Source: Leucobacter sp. PH1c
GTDB lineage: Bacteria; Actinomycetota; Actinomycetes; Actinomycetales; Microbacteriaceae
Direction: 5' to 3'
Assembly (NCBI RefSeq): GCF_000633415.1
Contig: NZ_AYMV01000018.1
Span: 79,831-143,830 of the forward strand
Length of the DNA: 64,000 nt
Part shown: positions 26,014 to 35,918 of the stretch, one piece after another
How the letters are laid out: the number at the start of each line of letters is the position of its first letter
How positions within the stretch are numbered: position 1 is the stretch's first letter
The notes under the pieces: model-generated
Seen by the model: the letters and a program-made list of their open reading frames with translations, nothing else
Told to the model about the DNA's origin: nothing
Databases searched by the model: none
Translations under genes and position numbers: made by a program

Positions 26014-27530
26014 CCGAGCTCAGCGACGGCGGCCTGGAACTGCCGCCCGCGATCCGCGTAGCTCTCGAACTGGTCCATGGATGCCGCCGCGGGCGAGAGC
26101 AGCACGGTGTCGCCCGGCTGGGCGATGCCCGCGGCCGCGGAGACGGCGGCGCCCATCACGGAACCGCTGGCGTCGTCTGAGCCGGTCGCGTCGCTGGCGT
26201 CGCTCGCGTCGATCTCGATGATCGGCCGCTCCCCCAGGTGGGCGCGGAGCGCCGCGAGGACGGGTTCGCGGTCGACGCCGATCACCACGGCCCCGCGGAG
26301 GCGGTGCGCGTGCGCGGCGACGAGCTGATCGATGTCGACGCCCTTGAGGAGACCACCGACGATCCACACGACGTCGTGGAGCGCCCGGAGCGACGCGTCG
26401 GCGGCGTGCGCGTTGGTCGCCTTCGAGTCGTCGATCCAGTGCACGCCTGCGCGCTCGCCGAGGCGCTGGGTGCGATGGGGATCCGGTTCGAAGCTCAGGA
26501 TCGCGCGCGCGATCTCGGCGGGCTCGACCCCGCGCGAGCGGGCGAGCGCGGCGGCGGCGAGCACGTTCTGCACCATGTGGGGAGCCGCGAGGTCGCGCTC
26601 CGCGAGCTCGTCGATCGTGACGAGCTCGTAAGCCTCGCCCCGGCGCTCCGCGTGGAAGCCGCGGTCGACGAGGATCCCCTCGACGATGCCGAAGCCGCTC
26701 GGCGGGGGCGTGTCGAGGCCGAAGCTGATGGCGCGCGCGCCCTCGACGACGTCGGCCTCCTCGACCATGCGCTCGGTCGCGGCGTCGGTGCGGTTGTAGA
26801 TGCACGCGACCTGCGTGCCGGCGTACACCTTGGCTTTCGCGGCCCAGTACGCTGCGGCGCTGCCGTGCCAGTCGAGGTGGTCGTCCGCGAAGTTCAGGCA
26901 GGCGCTCGCGTACGGAGAGATGGCGCCGAGGCGCTCCAGCTGGAAGCTCGACAGCTCCACCACGATCGCGTCGTAGCCCTGCGGGTCGCGGAGCGCATCG
27001 AGGACCGGCGTGCCGATGTTGCCGGCGGGAGTGACGCGCAGGCCGCCCGCGGCGAGCATGTGCGCCGTGAGCTGCGTGGTGGTGGTCTTCCCGTTCGTGC
27101 CGGTGATGCAGATCCAGTCGGCGATCCGCCCCGTCTTGTCGCGGAGGCGCCAGCCCAGTTCGATGTCGCCCCAGACGGTCACCCCGGCGCCCGCGGCCCA
27201 CTCCGTGAGCGGGTGGTCGGGGCGGTATCCCGGCGACACGATGACGAGCTCGGGATCGAACTCGATGAGGTCGGCGAGCTGGGCGGCGTCATCGCTCGCC
27301 GAGAACCGCTCGGAGCCGATCACGTCGAGCAGGCGCTCCCGATCCGGATCCGGCGCGCCGAAGATCACCCGCACGCGGGCGCCCAGCTCGACGAGCGTGT
27401 CCGCAACGGAGAAGCCGGTCACGCCGAGGCCGAGCACCGCGACGCGCAGGCGCGTCCAGTCGTGGTGCCAGCTGCTCAGCCCCTGCACGCGCGCCGCGAC
27501 GGTCGCCGCGTGATCCTGCGCCTCGGTCAT
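26010..27530 (-). CDS. murD: UDP-MurNAc-L-alanine--D-glutamate ligase
   Basis: The 506-residue ligase adds D-Glu. The N-terminal Rossmann segment is VAVLGLGVTGFSVADTL, the P-loop is ITGTNGKTTTTQL, and the central and C-terminal signatures are NFADDHLDWHGS and WIDDSKATNAHAAD. An Asp/Ala/Ser-rich insertion (about residues 444-466) is unusual. AGGAGC lies 4 nt before the ATG at 27530. It follows mraY by 26 bp and overlaps ftsW. Confidence 0.96.
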   Translation of the reverse strand: MTEAQDHAATVAARVQGLSSWHHDWTRLRVAVLGLGVTGFSVADTLVELGARVRVIFGAPDPDRERLLDVIGSERFSASDDAAQLADLIEFDPELVIVSPGYRPDHPLTEWAAGAGVTVWGDIELGWRLRDKTGRIADWICITGTNGKTTTTQLTAHMLAAGGLRVTPAGNIGTPVLDALRDPQGYDAIVVELSSFQLERLGAISPYASACLNFADDHLDWHGSAAAYWAAKAKVYAGTQVACIYNRTDAATERMVEEADVVEGARAISFGLDTPPPSGFGIVEGILVDRGFHAERRGEAYELVTIDELAERDLAAPHMVQNVLAAAALARSRGVEPAEIARAILSFEPDPHRTQRLGERAGVHWIDDSKATNAHAADASLRALHDVVWIVGGLLKGVDIDQLVAAHAHRLRGAVVIGVDREPVLAALRAHLGERPIIEIDASDASDATGSDDASGSVMGAAVSAAAGIAQPGDTVLLSPAAASMDQFESYADRGRQFQAAVAELG

Positions 27531-27556
27531 GTCTGCTCCTGTCCGATCGTCCGACG

Positions 27557-28642
27557 TCACTGCTGCAGCAGCCATTCGCCGTAGAAGGCGCCGACGCCCG
27601 CGACGACGAAGAGCCCGGCGATGATCCAGAACCGCACGACGACGGTGACCTCGGCCCAGCCCTTCAGCTCGAAGTGGTGGTGGATCGGGCTCATGAGGAA
27701 GATCCGCTTGCCCTTCGTCGCCTTGAAGTAGAGGCGCTGGACGATCACGGAGCCGGTCTCGATGATGAAGAGGCCGCCGATGAGCACGAGGAGGAGCTCC
27801 GTGCGGCTCAGGATCGCGAGGGCGGCGATCGCGCCGCCAATGCCCATCGAGCCCGTGTCGCCCATGAAGATCTGGGCGGGGTTCGTGTTCCACCAGAGGA
27901 AGCCGGCGACGCCGCCGAGGAACGCCGCCGCGATCACGGCGAGGTCCATGGGGTCCCGGGTGGCGTAGCAGCCGGCCTCGTAGGCGGTGGTCGCGCAGTT
28001 CTGCGAGGCCTGCCAGAAGCCGATCACGAGGTACGCGCCGAAGGCGAAGATCGCGGAGCCCGCGGCGAGGCCGTCGAGGCCGTCCGTGACGTTCACGGCA
28101 TTCGTGGTCGCGGTGACGATGAGCATCACCCAGACGATCACGAGGATCACGCCGACGACAGCGCCGAGGCTCATGAAGTCGAACGGCAGATCGCGGAAGA
28201 GCGAGATGTGCGTCGAGACGGGGGTGAGCCCGGACTCGTTCGCGAACTGGAGGCCGAGGAGCGCGAAGGACACCGCGATGATGACCTGGCCCGCGATCTT
28301 CGCCCAGCCGCCGAGTCCCGCGGACTGCTGCTGCCGCGTCTTCATGAAGTCGTCGATGAAGCCGACGAGGCCGGCGCCAACAGCCATGAGGATCACGAGC
28401 AGGGCCGACGGGGTCGGCGTCTCCCCCATGATCAGCTTCCCGAGGAAGTAGGCGAGGACGGAGCCGGAGAGGAAGATGATGCCGCCCATGGTGGGCGTGC
28501 CCCGCTTCACCTCGTGCTCCTTGGGCCCGTCGACGCGGATCGGCTGGCCCCACTTGAGGCGGTTGAAGATGCGCACGAACACGGGCGTGAGCAGCAGCGA
28601 GTAGAGCAGCGAGAACCCGCCGGCGATCAACAGGGCGATCAT
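27557..28642 (-). CDS. mraY: Phospho-MurNAc-pentapeptide transferase
   Basis: The 361-residue integral membrane enzyme transfers phospho-MurNAc-pentapeptide to undecaprenyl phosphate to form lipid I. The GTPTMGG motif follows KEHEVKR near residue 45, FIDDFMKTR is the catalytic Asp pair, [15 protein letters not shown] is the nucleotide-binding loop, and [11 protein letters not shown] marks the C-terminal histidine cluster. The start overlaps the murF stop by 4 bp. Confidence 0.97.
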   Translation of the reverse strand: MIALLIAGGFSLLYSLLLTPVFVRIFNRLKWGQPIRVDGPKEHEVKRGTPTMGGIIFLSGSVLAYFLGKLIMGETPTPSALLVILMAVGAGLVGFIDDFMKTRQQQSAGLGGWAKIAGQVIIAVSFALLGLQFANESGLTPVSTHISLFRDLPFDFMSLGAVVGVILVIVWVMLIVTATTNAVNVTDGLDGLAAGSAIFAFGAYLVIGFWQASQNCATTAYEAGCYATRDPMDLAVIAAAFLGGVAGFLWWNTNPAQIFMGDTGSMGIGGAIAALAILSRTELLLVLIGGLFIIETGSVIVQRLYFKATKGKRIFLMSPIHHHFELKGWAEVTVVVRFWIIAGLFVVAGVGAFYGEWLLQQ

Positions 28643-30048
28643 GCGAAGGCCTCCCCCAGGCGGTCGCCGAGGAAGCGGAGGCCCGCGGCGTTCGATGACT
28701 TGACGAGAACGGTGTCGTTCGGCTGCAGTGTGCCCTCGAGGTACGCGAAGGCCGCGTCCTGATCCTCGAAGAACACGCTCTCGCCGTCCCAGGATCCCTC
28801 GTTGATCGCGCTGATGTGCAGGTTGCGCGCCTCGGCGCCGACCACGACGAGCTCGGAGATGCGCAGGCGGACGGCCTGGAGGCCGATCCGGATGTGCTCC
28901 TCGATCGAGTACTCGCCGAGCTCGCTCATCGCGCCGAGCACGGCGACCGTGCGGCCACCCGGCTTCGCGATCTGCGCGAGCGTGCGCAGCCCCGCACTCA
29001 TGGAGTCCGGGCTCGCGTTGTACGCGTCGTTGATGATGGTCACGCCGTCACGGCCGCCCATCACCTCCATGCGCCAGCGCGCGGCGCGGGTCGCGCCCTC
29101 GAGCGCGGCGACGATCTCGGCGAGCGACAGTCCGAGCTCGAGGCCCACCGCCGCAGCGGCCAGCGCGTTCGTGACGTGGTGCTCGCCGAGCACGCGGAAC
29201 ACGACGGGCAGGGCCTCGCCGTCGGCGTGGATCGTGAAGCGGGTGCCCGACGCGTCCGAGTCGATGTCGCTTGCGCGGACGTCGGCCTCCGGGTGGCGGC
29301 CGAACCAGCGCACGCGCGCGTTCGTCAGCTCGCCCATGCGCGAGACGTAGGCGTCGTCGCGGTTCAGTACGGCGACGGCGGTCTCCGGAAGGTCGCGCAC
29401 CATCTCGCTCTTCGTGCGGAACGTGGTCTCGATCCCGCCGAACTCCCCGGCGTGTGCGAGGCCGACCGTGAGCACGACGCCGATGTGCGGCGGGGCCATT
29501 CCGGTGAGCCGGGCGATCTCGCCCTCGGCGCTCGCGCCCATCTCGGCGACGAGGGTGCGCGTGTCGTCCTCGACCCGCAGCATCGTGAGCGGACCGCCCA
29601 CCTCGTTGTTGAAGGACTTCTCGGAGGCGACGTACGTGCCCACGCGCTCCGCCATGGCGGCCACGAGATTCTTCGTCGTCGTCTTGCCGTTCGAGCCCGT
29701 GATGCCGACGATCGTCAGCCCGCCCGCGGCGCGCACCCGGCGCACCACCTCGGTCGCGAGGGCGCCGAGCGCGTCGGTTGTGTCTGCCACGATGATCTGG
29801 GGTACCCGGTCGTCCGTCTCGCGCTCGGCGACGACGAGGGCGGCGCCCGCGTCGATCGCCTGCGGCACGAAGCGATGGCCGTCGGTCTCCTCGCCGCGGC
29901 GGGCGAAGAAGATCTGGCCGGGGCCGACCTCGCGCGAATCGGTCTGGGACGCGCCCAGCACGGTCGTTTCCGGAGCGGCGCCGGAGGCGCCAGGCACCAG
30001 GCGTCCGCCGGTGGCGGCCGCGATCTCAGCGAGCGTCAGTTCAATCAC
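28639..30048 (-). CDS. murF: UDP-MurNAc-tripeptide--D-alanyl-D-alanine ligase
   Basis: The 469-residue ligase adds D-Ala-D-Ala to complete the precursor pentapeptide. The P-loop is [14 protein letters not shown], with [26 protein letters not shown] and the C-terminal [14 protein letters not shown] as family motifs. The GTG start overlaps the murE stop by 4 bp. Confidence 0.97.
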   Translation of the reverse strand: MIELTLAEIAAATGGRLVPGASGAAPETTVLGASQTDSREVGPGQIFFARRGEETDGHRFVPQAIDAGAALVVAERETDDRVPQIIVADTTDALGALATEVVRRVRAAGGLTIVGITGSNGKTTTKNLVAAMAERVGTYVASEKSFNNEVGGPLTMLRVEDDTRTLVAEMGASAEGEIARLTGMAPPHIGVVLTVGLAHAGEFGGIETTFRTKSEMVRDLPETAVAVLNRDDAYVSRMGELTNARVRWFGRHPEADVRASDIDSDASGTRFTIHADGEALPVVFRVLGEHHVTNALAAAAVGLELGLSLAEIVAALEGATRAARWRMEVMGGRDGVTIINDAYNASPDSMSAGLRTLAQIAKPGGRTVAVLGAMSELGEYSIEEHIRIGLQAVRLRISELVVVGAEARNLHISAINEGSWDGESVFFEDQDAAFAYLEGTLQPNDTVLVKSSNAAGLRFLGDRLGEAFA

Positions 30049-31601
30049 TGGAGCAATCCTGCCTCGCGGAGCGCGCCGCGTACTTCGTCACGCGCCGAGT
30101 AGGGAAGAAACTGCCCGGCGATTTCCTGGTGATCCTCGTGTCCGGGACCGGCATACAGGATAACGTCCCCCGCTTCAGCGAGCGAAATGGCGAGCCGCAC
30201 GGCACGGCGCGGATCGCCCTCCTCGATGACCTCGGCGTGCTGGGCGGAGCGCGCCCCCGCGAGCAGCTGGGCGCGGATCGCCTCCGGCGGCTCGGAGCGG
30301 GGGTGGTAGTCGCAGATGATGACGGTGTCGGCGCCCGCGGCGGCGATCCGCCCCATCTCCTCGCGCTTCGTCGTGTCGCGGTCGCCGTCGGCGCCGAACA
30401 TGAAGATGATCTTGCCGGGTGCGACCTCGCCGAGCGCGTCGAGCATCGCCTCGAAGGAGCCGGGCGTGTGGCCGTAGTCGACGAAGAAGCGGGGGCCGCG
30501 CGAGCCCGGCTCGGTCATCTCCTCGAGCCGCCCGGGGATGTAGACGGGGATCCGGCCGCGGTCGAGGCCCGCGGCGATGCGCTCGAGCGGCACGCCCGCC
30601 TCGTGGAGCATGATGAGCGCGAGCGCCGCGTTCTCCGCCATGAACCGGCCGAACACGGGCACGCTGCCGCGGAAGTGGGCGCCCTCGGGGCCCTGGAGCA
30701 CGAAGGAGACGCCGTCGAGCGTCTGCGAGGTGATCGCGAGGTGCCAGTCGGCCTGCTGGCCGTACTCCGTCGCGAGTCGGGTGACCGGGATCTGCGACTC
30801 GCGGGCGACCCGCTGGCCCGCCGGCGAGTCGACGACGACTACACCGCGGCTCGCGCGCTCCGGGGTGAAGAGCGCGAGCTTGGCGGCGAAGTACGACTCG
30901 AGATCGCCGAACTCGTCGAGGTGGTCCTGGGAGAAGTTGTTGAAGGCGACCACGTCGAAGTGGACGCCGTCGAGGCGGTGCCGCACGACCGCCTGCGCGG
31001 AGACCTCGATCGCGACCGCGTCGACGGAGCGCTCGCGCATGCGGGCGAGGAGCCCGTGGAGCTCGGAGGCCTCGGGGCTCGTGAGGTTCGCGGGGATGAC
31101 CTCGTCGCCCACGCGGCGCTCGGCGGTGGAGCTGAGCCCCGGGGTGAGGCCCGCGGCGTGCATGAGCTCCGCGAGGAGGTACACGACGCTCGTCTTCCCG
31201 TTGGTGCCCGTCACGCCGAGCATGGCGGGCGCGAAGTCGTCGGTGCGGTACACGGCGGCGGAGACCGCGCCGAGCAGTTCGCGCGGGTGGGCCGCGGAGA
31301 CGAGCACGGGGAGCTCCACGCCGGCAGCCCGCGCGCGCTCGGCGCCCGCCGCGTCCGTGAGCATCGCGTGCGCGCCGAGCCCGGCGGCCTGCGCCGCGAA
31401 CTCGGCGCCGTGGCGCTTCGCCCCGGGCATGCCGATGTACAGGTCCCCCGCTCGCACGTCGCGCGAGTCGAGCGAGACGCCGGTCACCGTCGCATCGTCG
31501 AGCGCGCCGTCCGGTACGAGCGCGAAGCGCTCGACGAGCTCGGCGAGCGGGAACGGGGCGGGGGTCTGCGGGCGAATGCTCAGCGCATCTCCGGTACTCA
31601 C
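30045..31601 (-). CDS. murE: UDP-MurNAc-tripeptide synthetase MurE, altered amino-acid-selecting motif
   Basis: The 518-residue ligase adds the diamino acid at position 3 of the stem peptide. It has the P-loop GVTGTNGKTSVVYL, NLTSPEASELH, carbamylated-Lys region AAKLALF, VDYGHTP, and GDRDTTKREEMG. In m-DAP enzymes the selecting motif is DNPR. Here the aligned stretch is CDYHPRSEPP (Asp431 to Arg435), so the Asn is replaced and one residue is inserted. A lysine-type DNPA motif is also absent. Leucobacter and relatives use diaminobutyrate in B-type peptidoglycan, which may explain this; that link is inference. AGGAGG precedes the GTG start. Confidence 0.95.
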   Translation of the reverse strand: MSTGDALSIRPQTPAPFPLAELVERFALVPDGALDDATVTGVSLDSRDVRAGDLYIGMPGAKRHGAEFAAQAAGLGAHAMLTDAAGAERARAAGVELPVLVSAAHPRELLGAVSAAVYRTDDFAPAMLGVTGTNGKTSVVYLLAELMHAAGLTPGLSSTAERRVGDEVIPANLTSPEASELHGLLARMRERSVDAVAIEVSAQAVVRHRLDGVHFDVVAFNNFSQDHLDEFGDLESYFAAKLALFTPERASRGVVVVDSPAGQRVARESQIPVTRLATEYGQQADWHLAITSQTLDGVSFVLQGPEGAHFRGSVPVFGRFMAENAALALIMLHEAGVPLERIAAGLDRGRIPVYIPGRLEEMTEPGSRGPRFFVDYGHTPGSFEAMLDALGEVAPGKIIFMFGADGDRDTTKREEMGRIAAAGADTVIICDYHPRSEPPEAIRAQLLAGARSAQHAEVIEEGDPRRAVRLAISLAEAGDVILYAGPGHEDHQEIAGQFLPYSARDEVRGALREAGLLQ

Positions 31602-31627
31602 GTGGGTGTGCCTCCTGCGGGCGATGT

Positions 31628-33427
31628 CTAGTACTCCGTGGGGAGCGGGGTGTACTCCCCGGTGGACGGCGGGATGTGGAACGTGCGGATGGTCGCTTCG
31701 GCGGCCTCGCGGAAACTGTTGATCGCCGCGACACCGCCGTTTTCACTCACCGACGGGAACGCAATCGATGCTACCGCGACGTACTGCGGGTCGTCGGCCG
31801 GGAAGATGCCCGCGAAGGAGTGGACGTAGTCCTCGCGGTACCCGCCCTGGCCGTCGGCCTGCTCGGCCGTGCCCGTCTTTCCGGCGATGCGGTAGCCCGG
31901 GATCCTGATGAGGTCCTTGTACCAGCCCTCCCCCACGACGGTCTCGAGCATCTGCATCACCTGCGCGGCGGTGTCCTCCGACACGACCCGGACCTCCTCG
32001 CCGTGGTCGAGTTTCTCGGTCTTCCCGTCGGGCGTGGTGCAGCCGCTCACGACGGCGGGGGGAATGCGCACGCCGCCGTTCGCGAGCGCCTGGTAGGCAC
32101 CGGCGGTCTGCACGATCGTCGTGGAGAGCCCCTGCCCGAACATGGTGTTGTAGGAGGTCTGCGGATCCCACTCGTCCACGGGGAGCAACCGGCCCGAGTC
32201 CTCGAGCGGCATGCCCGCCTCGGTCTGGGTGCCGACGCCGAACTTCTGCAGGTACTCGTAGCGGGTCTCCGCGGGGAGCACGCTGCCGAGCGTCGCGATA
32301 CCGACGTTCGAGGACTCCTTCAGGATGCCGGTCAGCGTCCACGGCATGGGCGCGTGGGAGAACGAGTCGCCGAAGCGCGCGTCTGGCACGGGCTCAAGGT
32401 AGTCGGGGGTGAGGTTCTGCGTCAGCGGGGTCGCCGCGCCCTCCTCGATCAGCGTGGCGGCCGTCAGCGGCTTGAAGGTCGAGCCTGGCTCGTAGGGGGC
32501 CACGAAGGAGCGGGCCTCCCGCTTCAGCGGGTCCGACGCGTCCACGTCGTTCGGGTCGACGGAACCGTCCTCGGCGACGGCGACGAGCTCCCCCGTCTTC
32601 ACGTTCATGATCACGAGGTAGCCGTACTCCGCGCCGACCGCCTGCACCTGCGCATTGATCGTCTGCTGCGCCTCCCACTGGAGGTCCCGGTCGATCGTCA
32701 GCTCGACCGTGCCGCCGTTCTCCGCCTGCCGCGTGACGACGACGCTGCCGGGCAGCGGGACGCCGTCGGCGCCGCGCTCGTAGGTCTCGGATCCGGCGAC
32801 GCCCGTGAGGCACTCGTCCTGCGACACCTCGACGCCGGACTGGGGCACGTCCTCGAAGCCCGAGAAGCCGACGATGTTGCCCGCGACGGCACCGTTCGGG
32901 TAGGTGCGCGTGTGGTGGCTCTCGAACGTGAGCCAGGGGATGTTGAGCTCCTTGAGCGCGTTCAGCTGCTGGAGGTCGACCCCGCGCTGCACATAGGCGA
33001 AGTCCGACTTCGGATTGATCTCGAGGGCGTCGTCCACGATCTTCTGGATCTCGTCGGCGCTCTGCCCCGTGATCTCGCCGATCTCGGTAAAGGCCTGCGT
33101 CGCGGTGACCTCGACGGTCGCCGCGCCGCCGCGCTCGGGATCCGGCCGCCAGAACCGCCCCTGCTTCACCTTCGTGTTCTTTGGCGAGAGATTCACGTCG
33201 TAGCGCTCATCGGTCGTGGCGAGCACCTCGCCGTTCCGGTCAACGATGTCGCCGCGGAGGCTCGGGATCGCGACCGGGACCGCGCGCTTGTCCTTCGCGT
33301 CCTCCGTGAGCTGCGGCGCGGAGATCACCTGCACGTCGACGAGCCGGATGAGGAACACCGCGGCCGTCGCCACGACGATGATGAGCGCGATGAGGCGCCG
33401 CAGGGCACCGCCGCGCAGACTCCGCAT
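31628..33427 (-). CDS. ftsI: Septal penicillin-binding protein FtsI (PBP3, class B)
   Basis: The 599-residue transpeptidase cross-links septal peptidoglycan. One N-terminal membrane helix (about residues 10-30) is followed by a dimerisation domain starting RGDIVDRNGEVLA, then the transpeptidase domain with STFK at 316-319 (catalytic Ser316), SSN at 372-374 and KTGT at 517-520. GGGAGG lies 7 nt before the ATG. It follows ftsL, its divisome partner. Confidence 0.97.
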   Translation of the reverse strand: MRSLRGGALRRLIALIIVVATAAVFLIRLVDVQVISAPQLTEDAKDKRAVPVAIPSLRGDIVDRNGEVLATTDERYDVNLSPKNTKVKQGRFWRPDPERGGAATVEVTATQAFTEIGEITGQSADEIQKIVDDALEINPKSDFAYVQRGVDLQQLNALKELNIPWLTFESHHTRTYPNGAVAGNIVGFSGFEDVPQSGVEVSQDECLTGVAGSETYERGADGVPLPGSVVVTRQAENGGTVELTIDRDLQWEAQQTINAQVQAVGAEYGYLVIMNVKTGELVAVAEDGSVDPNDVDASDPLKREARSFVAPYEPGSTFKPLTAATLIEEGAATPLTQNLTPDYLEPVPDARFGDSFSHAPMPWTLTGILKESSNVGIATLGSVLPAETRYEYLQKFGVGTQTEAGMPLEDSGRLLPVDEWDPQTSYNTMFGQGLSTTIVQTAGAYQALANGGVRIPPAVVSGCTTPDGKTEKLDHGEEVRVVSEDTAAQVMQMLETVVGEGWYKDLIRIPGYRIAGKTGTAEQADGQGGYREDYVHSFAGIFPADDPQYVAVASIAFPSVSENGGVAAINSFREAAEATIRTFHIPPSTGEYTPLPTEY

Positions 33428-33454
33428 TCCGTTCCTCCCGTCGTCGCGGCCGGG

Positions 33455-34045
33455 CTAGTGCGTCTCGGGCGCCGGCAGCTTGCCCTGCCACCGTACCGCC
33501 GGTGTGCTCGGGTCCGGCTGAGCGCCGGTCGTCGCGTCGCGCGGCACGAGGAGCCCCGCGGCGTCGACCACGGGCATCGTCTCGAGGGTCGCGTTCGGGA
33601 TCAGGTTGCCCCGAGCCTCGGAGGTCTCCGATTCCAGCGCGCCGAGCACGGCCCCGTCGCTCATGCGAAGCGTCGCCGGCCGAGAGTTCTGCACCATGCC
33701 GAGCGCTGCGGCGTTCTCCGCGAGGTTCTGCGGCGAGGAGAGCTTGTCGACGTTCTGCGTGAGGACGCGCTCGACCCGCGCGAGGTCGCGCTTCTCGACC
33801 TCGAGCGCACGGGTCTCGTAGGCGCCCTGCGAGATCGCGATGCTGAGCCCGAGCTGGGTCGCGAGAATCACGAGGATCACGCCGACCGCGACGAGCGAGC
33901 CGACGAGCGGGCTGAGCCCCGCGCGCTTCGCCTGCCGGGGCGCCGGGGGCGCGATCCGGAGGTGGCGTTCACTCGGGCCGGCCGGGGCCGGCTGCGCGGC
34001 GAGGTCGAGATCGAGGTCGAACTCGACCGGAACCGTGTTGTTCAT
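33455..34045 (-). CDS. ftsL: FtsL-like cell division protein
   Basis: A 196-residue bitopic protein with an acidic and Pro-rich cytoplasmic tail of about 48 residues. One membrane helix follows ([20 protein letters not shown], about 50-70), then a short heptad coiled coil ([21 protein letters not shown]) and a longer extracellular tail than usual. Sequence similarity to E. coli FtsL is too low to see. The call rests on topology, the AALGMV element typical of FtsL, and position between rsmH and ftsI. The ATG overlaps the rsmH stop by 4 bp. Confidence 0.85.
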   Translation of the reverse strand: MNNTVPVEFDLDLDLAAQPAPAGPSERHLRIAPPAPRQAKRAGLSPLVGSLVAVGVILVILATQLGLSIAISQGAYETRALEVEKRDLARVERVLTQNVDKLSSPQNLAENAAALGMVQNSRPATLRMSDGAVLGALESETSEARGNLIPNATLETMPVVDAAGLLVPRDATTGAQPDPSTPAVRWQGKLPAPETH

Positions 34046-35010
34046 CGCACATCCCTCGCTCGTTCGGCGGCGCGGAGCCGCACGGGGATCGCCCGCGGGT
34101 TGCGGGCGCGCTCGGCGTCGTCCGCGAGTTCGGCGCCGCGTGTGAGCAGGCGGAACTCGGGACGGTGCTCGGGAAGCTCGACCGGGAGCCCCGCGGGGGC
34201 GGTCGAGCGGCTGCGTCGGGTGAGCTCGCGCTTCACCAGGCGGTCCTCGAGGGACTGGTAGGACATGATGACCGCACGGCCGCCCGTTCCGAGGAGATCG
34301 AGCGCGGCGGGGATCGCGCGCTCGAGCACGGAGAGTTCGCCGTTCACCTCGATGCGGAGCGCCTGGAAGACGCGCTTCGCGGGGTGCCGCTGATCGCGCA
34401 CCGCTGCGGGCGTCGCCTGCTGCAGCACCTCGACGAGCTGGCCGCTGCGTTCGATGGGCGCCTCGGCCCGTGCGGCGACGATGGCGCGTGCGTAGCGGCC
34501 GGCGAGCGGTTCTTCGCCGTAGCGCTCGAAGATCGCGCGGAGCCGCCCCTCGGGCGCCGTGCGGAGCACCTCGGCCGCGGTCTCCCCGCGGCTCTGGTCC
34601 ATGCGCATGTCCAGCGGCGCATCCTGGGCGTAGGCGAAGCCGCGGTCGGCCTCGTCGAGCTGCAGCGAGGAGACGCCGAGGTCGAAGAGCACGCCGTCGA
34701 TCCGGTCGAAGCCGGCGCCGCGCACGGCATCGGCGATCTCGTCGTACACGGCGTGCACGCGGATCGCTCGGTCGCCGAAACGCGCGAGGCGCTTCCCGGC
34801 GAGGGAGAGCGCCTCCGTGTCGCGGTCGAGTCCGATAAGGGTGAGGCCCGGGTGGGCGGCGAGCAGCGCTTCGCTGTGCCCGCCCATGCCGAGAGTCGCG
34901 TCGACGACCACGGCTCCGTCTCGGCTCGCGGCGGGCGCGAGGAGCTCGAGGCAGCGGTCGAGGAGCACGGGGACGTGCAGCTCGCTGGGGTCGCGGGTAT
35001 CGGTCGTCAT
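34042..35010 (-). CDS. rsmH: 16S rRNA m4C1402 methyltransferase RsmH (MraW)
   Basis: The 322-residue SAM-dependent enzyme N4-methylates C1402 of 16S rRNA. It starts [15 protein letters not shown], has the SAM-binding [14 protein letters not shown], the [17 protein letters not shown] segment, [15 protein letters not shown] and [11 protein letters not shown]. It is 10 bp after mraZ, the standard order at the head of the cluster. Confidence 0.97.
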   Translation of the reverse strand: MTTDTRDPSELHVPVLLDRCLELLAPAASRDGAVVVDATLGMGGHSEALLAAHPGLTLIGLDRDTEALSLAGKRLARFGDRAIRVHAVYDEIADAVRGAGFDRIDGVLFDLGVSSLQLDEADRGFAYAQDAPLDMRMDQSRGETAAEVLRTAPEGRLRAIFERYGEEPLAGRYARAIVAARAEAPIERSGQLVEVLQQATPAAVRDQRHPAKRVFQALRIEVNGELSVLERAIPAALDLLGTGGRAVIMSYQSLEDRLVKRELTRRSRSTAPAGLPVELPEHRPEFRLLTRGAELADDAERARNPRAIPVRLRAAERARDVR

Positions 35011-35020
35011 CGTGTCCGGG

Positions 35021-35452
35021 CTAGAACATGCCCGGGATCACCTCCCCGTCGGTCTCGGAAAATGCGGCTTCCTGCTCACGCAGGTAGGTCTCCCAGGCGC
35101 CCGCGTCCCAGATCTCAGCGCGAGATCCGGCGCCGATCACTGCAAGATCGCGGTCCAGGCCCGCGTACTCGCGGAGGCCGGGCGGGATCGTCACGCGGTG
35201 CTGCTTGTCCGGCGTCTCCGGGTGAGCGCCGGAGAGGAACACGCGGAGGTAGTCGCGCGCGTGCTTCGAGGTCATCGGCGCTTGGCTGATGCGCTCGTGC
35301 ATTGCGGTGAACTCCTGCTCGCTGAAGACGTAGAGGCAGTGCTCCTGCCCCCGGGTAATGACGAGCCCGTCGGAGAGCTCGTCGCGGAATTTTGCGGGAA
35401 GGATGAGCCGCCCCTTGTCGTCGAGCTTGGGCGTGAAGGTTCCCAGGAACAT
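35021..35452 (-). CDS. mraZ: Transcriptional regulator MraZ
   Basis: The 143-residue protein contains two AbrB-like half-domains, each with the DxxxR pattern: [18 protein letters not shown] at about 9-26 and [19 protein letters not shown] in the second half. MraZ binds direct repeats before its own gene and regulates the dcw operon. GGGAGGAA lies just before the ATG. Repeats with 10-bp spacing occur 40-76 bp upstream, as expected for autoregulation. Confidence 0.97.
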   Translation of the reverse strand: MFLGTFTPKLDDKGRLILPAKFRDELSDGLVITRGQEHCLYVFSEQEFTAMHERISQAPMTSKHARDYLRVFLSGAHPETPDKQHRVTIPPGLREYAGLDRDLAVIGAGSRAEIWDAGAWETYLREQEAAFSETDGEVIPGMF

Positions 35453-35485
35453 GGGTTCCTCCCTCCGCCGGATCGACTTGGGACC

Positions 35486-35528
35486 ACACTACTCCACTTT
35501 CCTCCACCTAGGTGGGTTTCCCCTCCAC
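35486..35528 (-). promoter_or_regulatory. MraZ-box repeats and -10 element of the dcw promoter
   Basis: On the minus strand GTGGAG occurs at 35523-35528, 35502-35507 and 35492-35497, spaced 21 and 10 bp. This is close to the 10-bp period of MraZ boxes. TAGTGT at 35486-35491 directly follows and could be the -10 hexamer. The arrangement fits repression by MraZ over the promoter. Confidence 0.65.
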
Positions 35529-35678
35529 TTTCTTCCAGCGCTCAGCGACATCCGCGTGATTCCAGCGCAGAACAGTGCACAGCGGCACCCGAGGGCTCCG
35601 CCGGTTCGGCGCGTTGCAGCGACACTTCCCTGATAATTCCGCGGCATTTGACTGCCTTTCGGCCGAGATCGCGATTTC

Positions 35679-35703
35679 GTGGAGGGAAGTGGAGCGAGTG
35701 GGG
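35679..35703 (+). promoter_or_regulatory. Second MraZ-box-like cluster in opposite orientation
   Basis: Plus-strand GTGGAG, GTGGAG and GTGGGG start at 35679, 35689 and 35698, a 10/9-bp period. They sit 150 bp upstream of the first cluster and point the other way. No plus-strand gene starts until 36375. Confidence 0.5.
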
Positions 35704-35770
35704 GCCGCGTGGGAGCCCGGGCTGAACCTGGCCCGGTCGGAGAGGACGCGCGCATGCCAGCTCCGGCGTC

Positions 35771-35838
35771 CGCTCAGGCGCTCAGGCGCTCAGGCGCGGC
35801 GAGCGTGCGCGGCGAGCGTGCGCGGCGAGCGTGCGCGG
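35771..35838. repeat. Two adjacent short tandem repeats
   Basis: CGCTCAGG is repeated three times at 35771-35794. GCGCGGCGAGCGT (13 bp) follows, repeated three times at 35794-35832 with a partial fourth copy. They lie in the 465-bp gene-free stretch 35453-35918, between the mraZ promoter and the terminator of the DUF3040 gene. Confidence 0.85.
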
Positions 35839-35843
35839 GCACG

Positions 35844-35877
35844 AAAAAACCGGCGCACGGAAATCCGTGCGCCGGTT
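35844..35877 (-). terminator. Strong intrinsic terminator of the DUF3040 gene
   Basis: On the minus strand a perfect 14-bp stem (AACCGGCGCACGGA and its complement, 2-nt minimal loop) is followed by six U residues. This is the clearest intrinsic terminator in the window. Confidence 0.9.
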
Positions 35878-35918
35878 CAGCGTTCGGGCGCCGTGGCGCC
35901 GAAACCTTCGGGAGCGGT

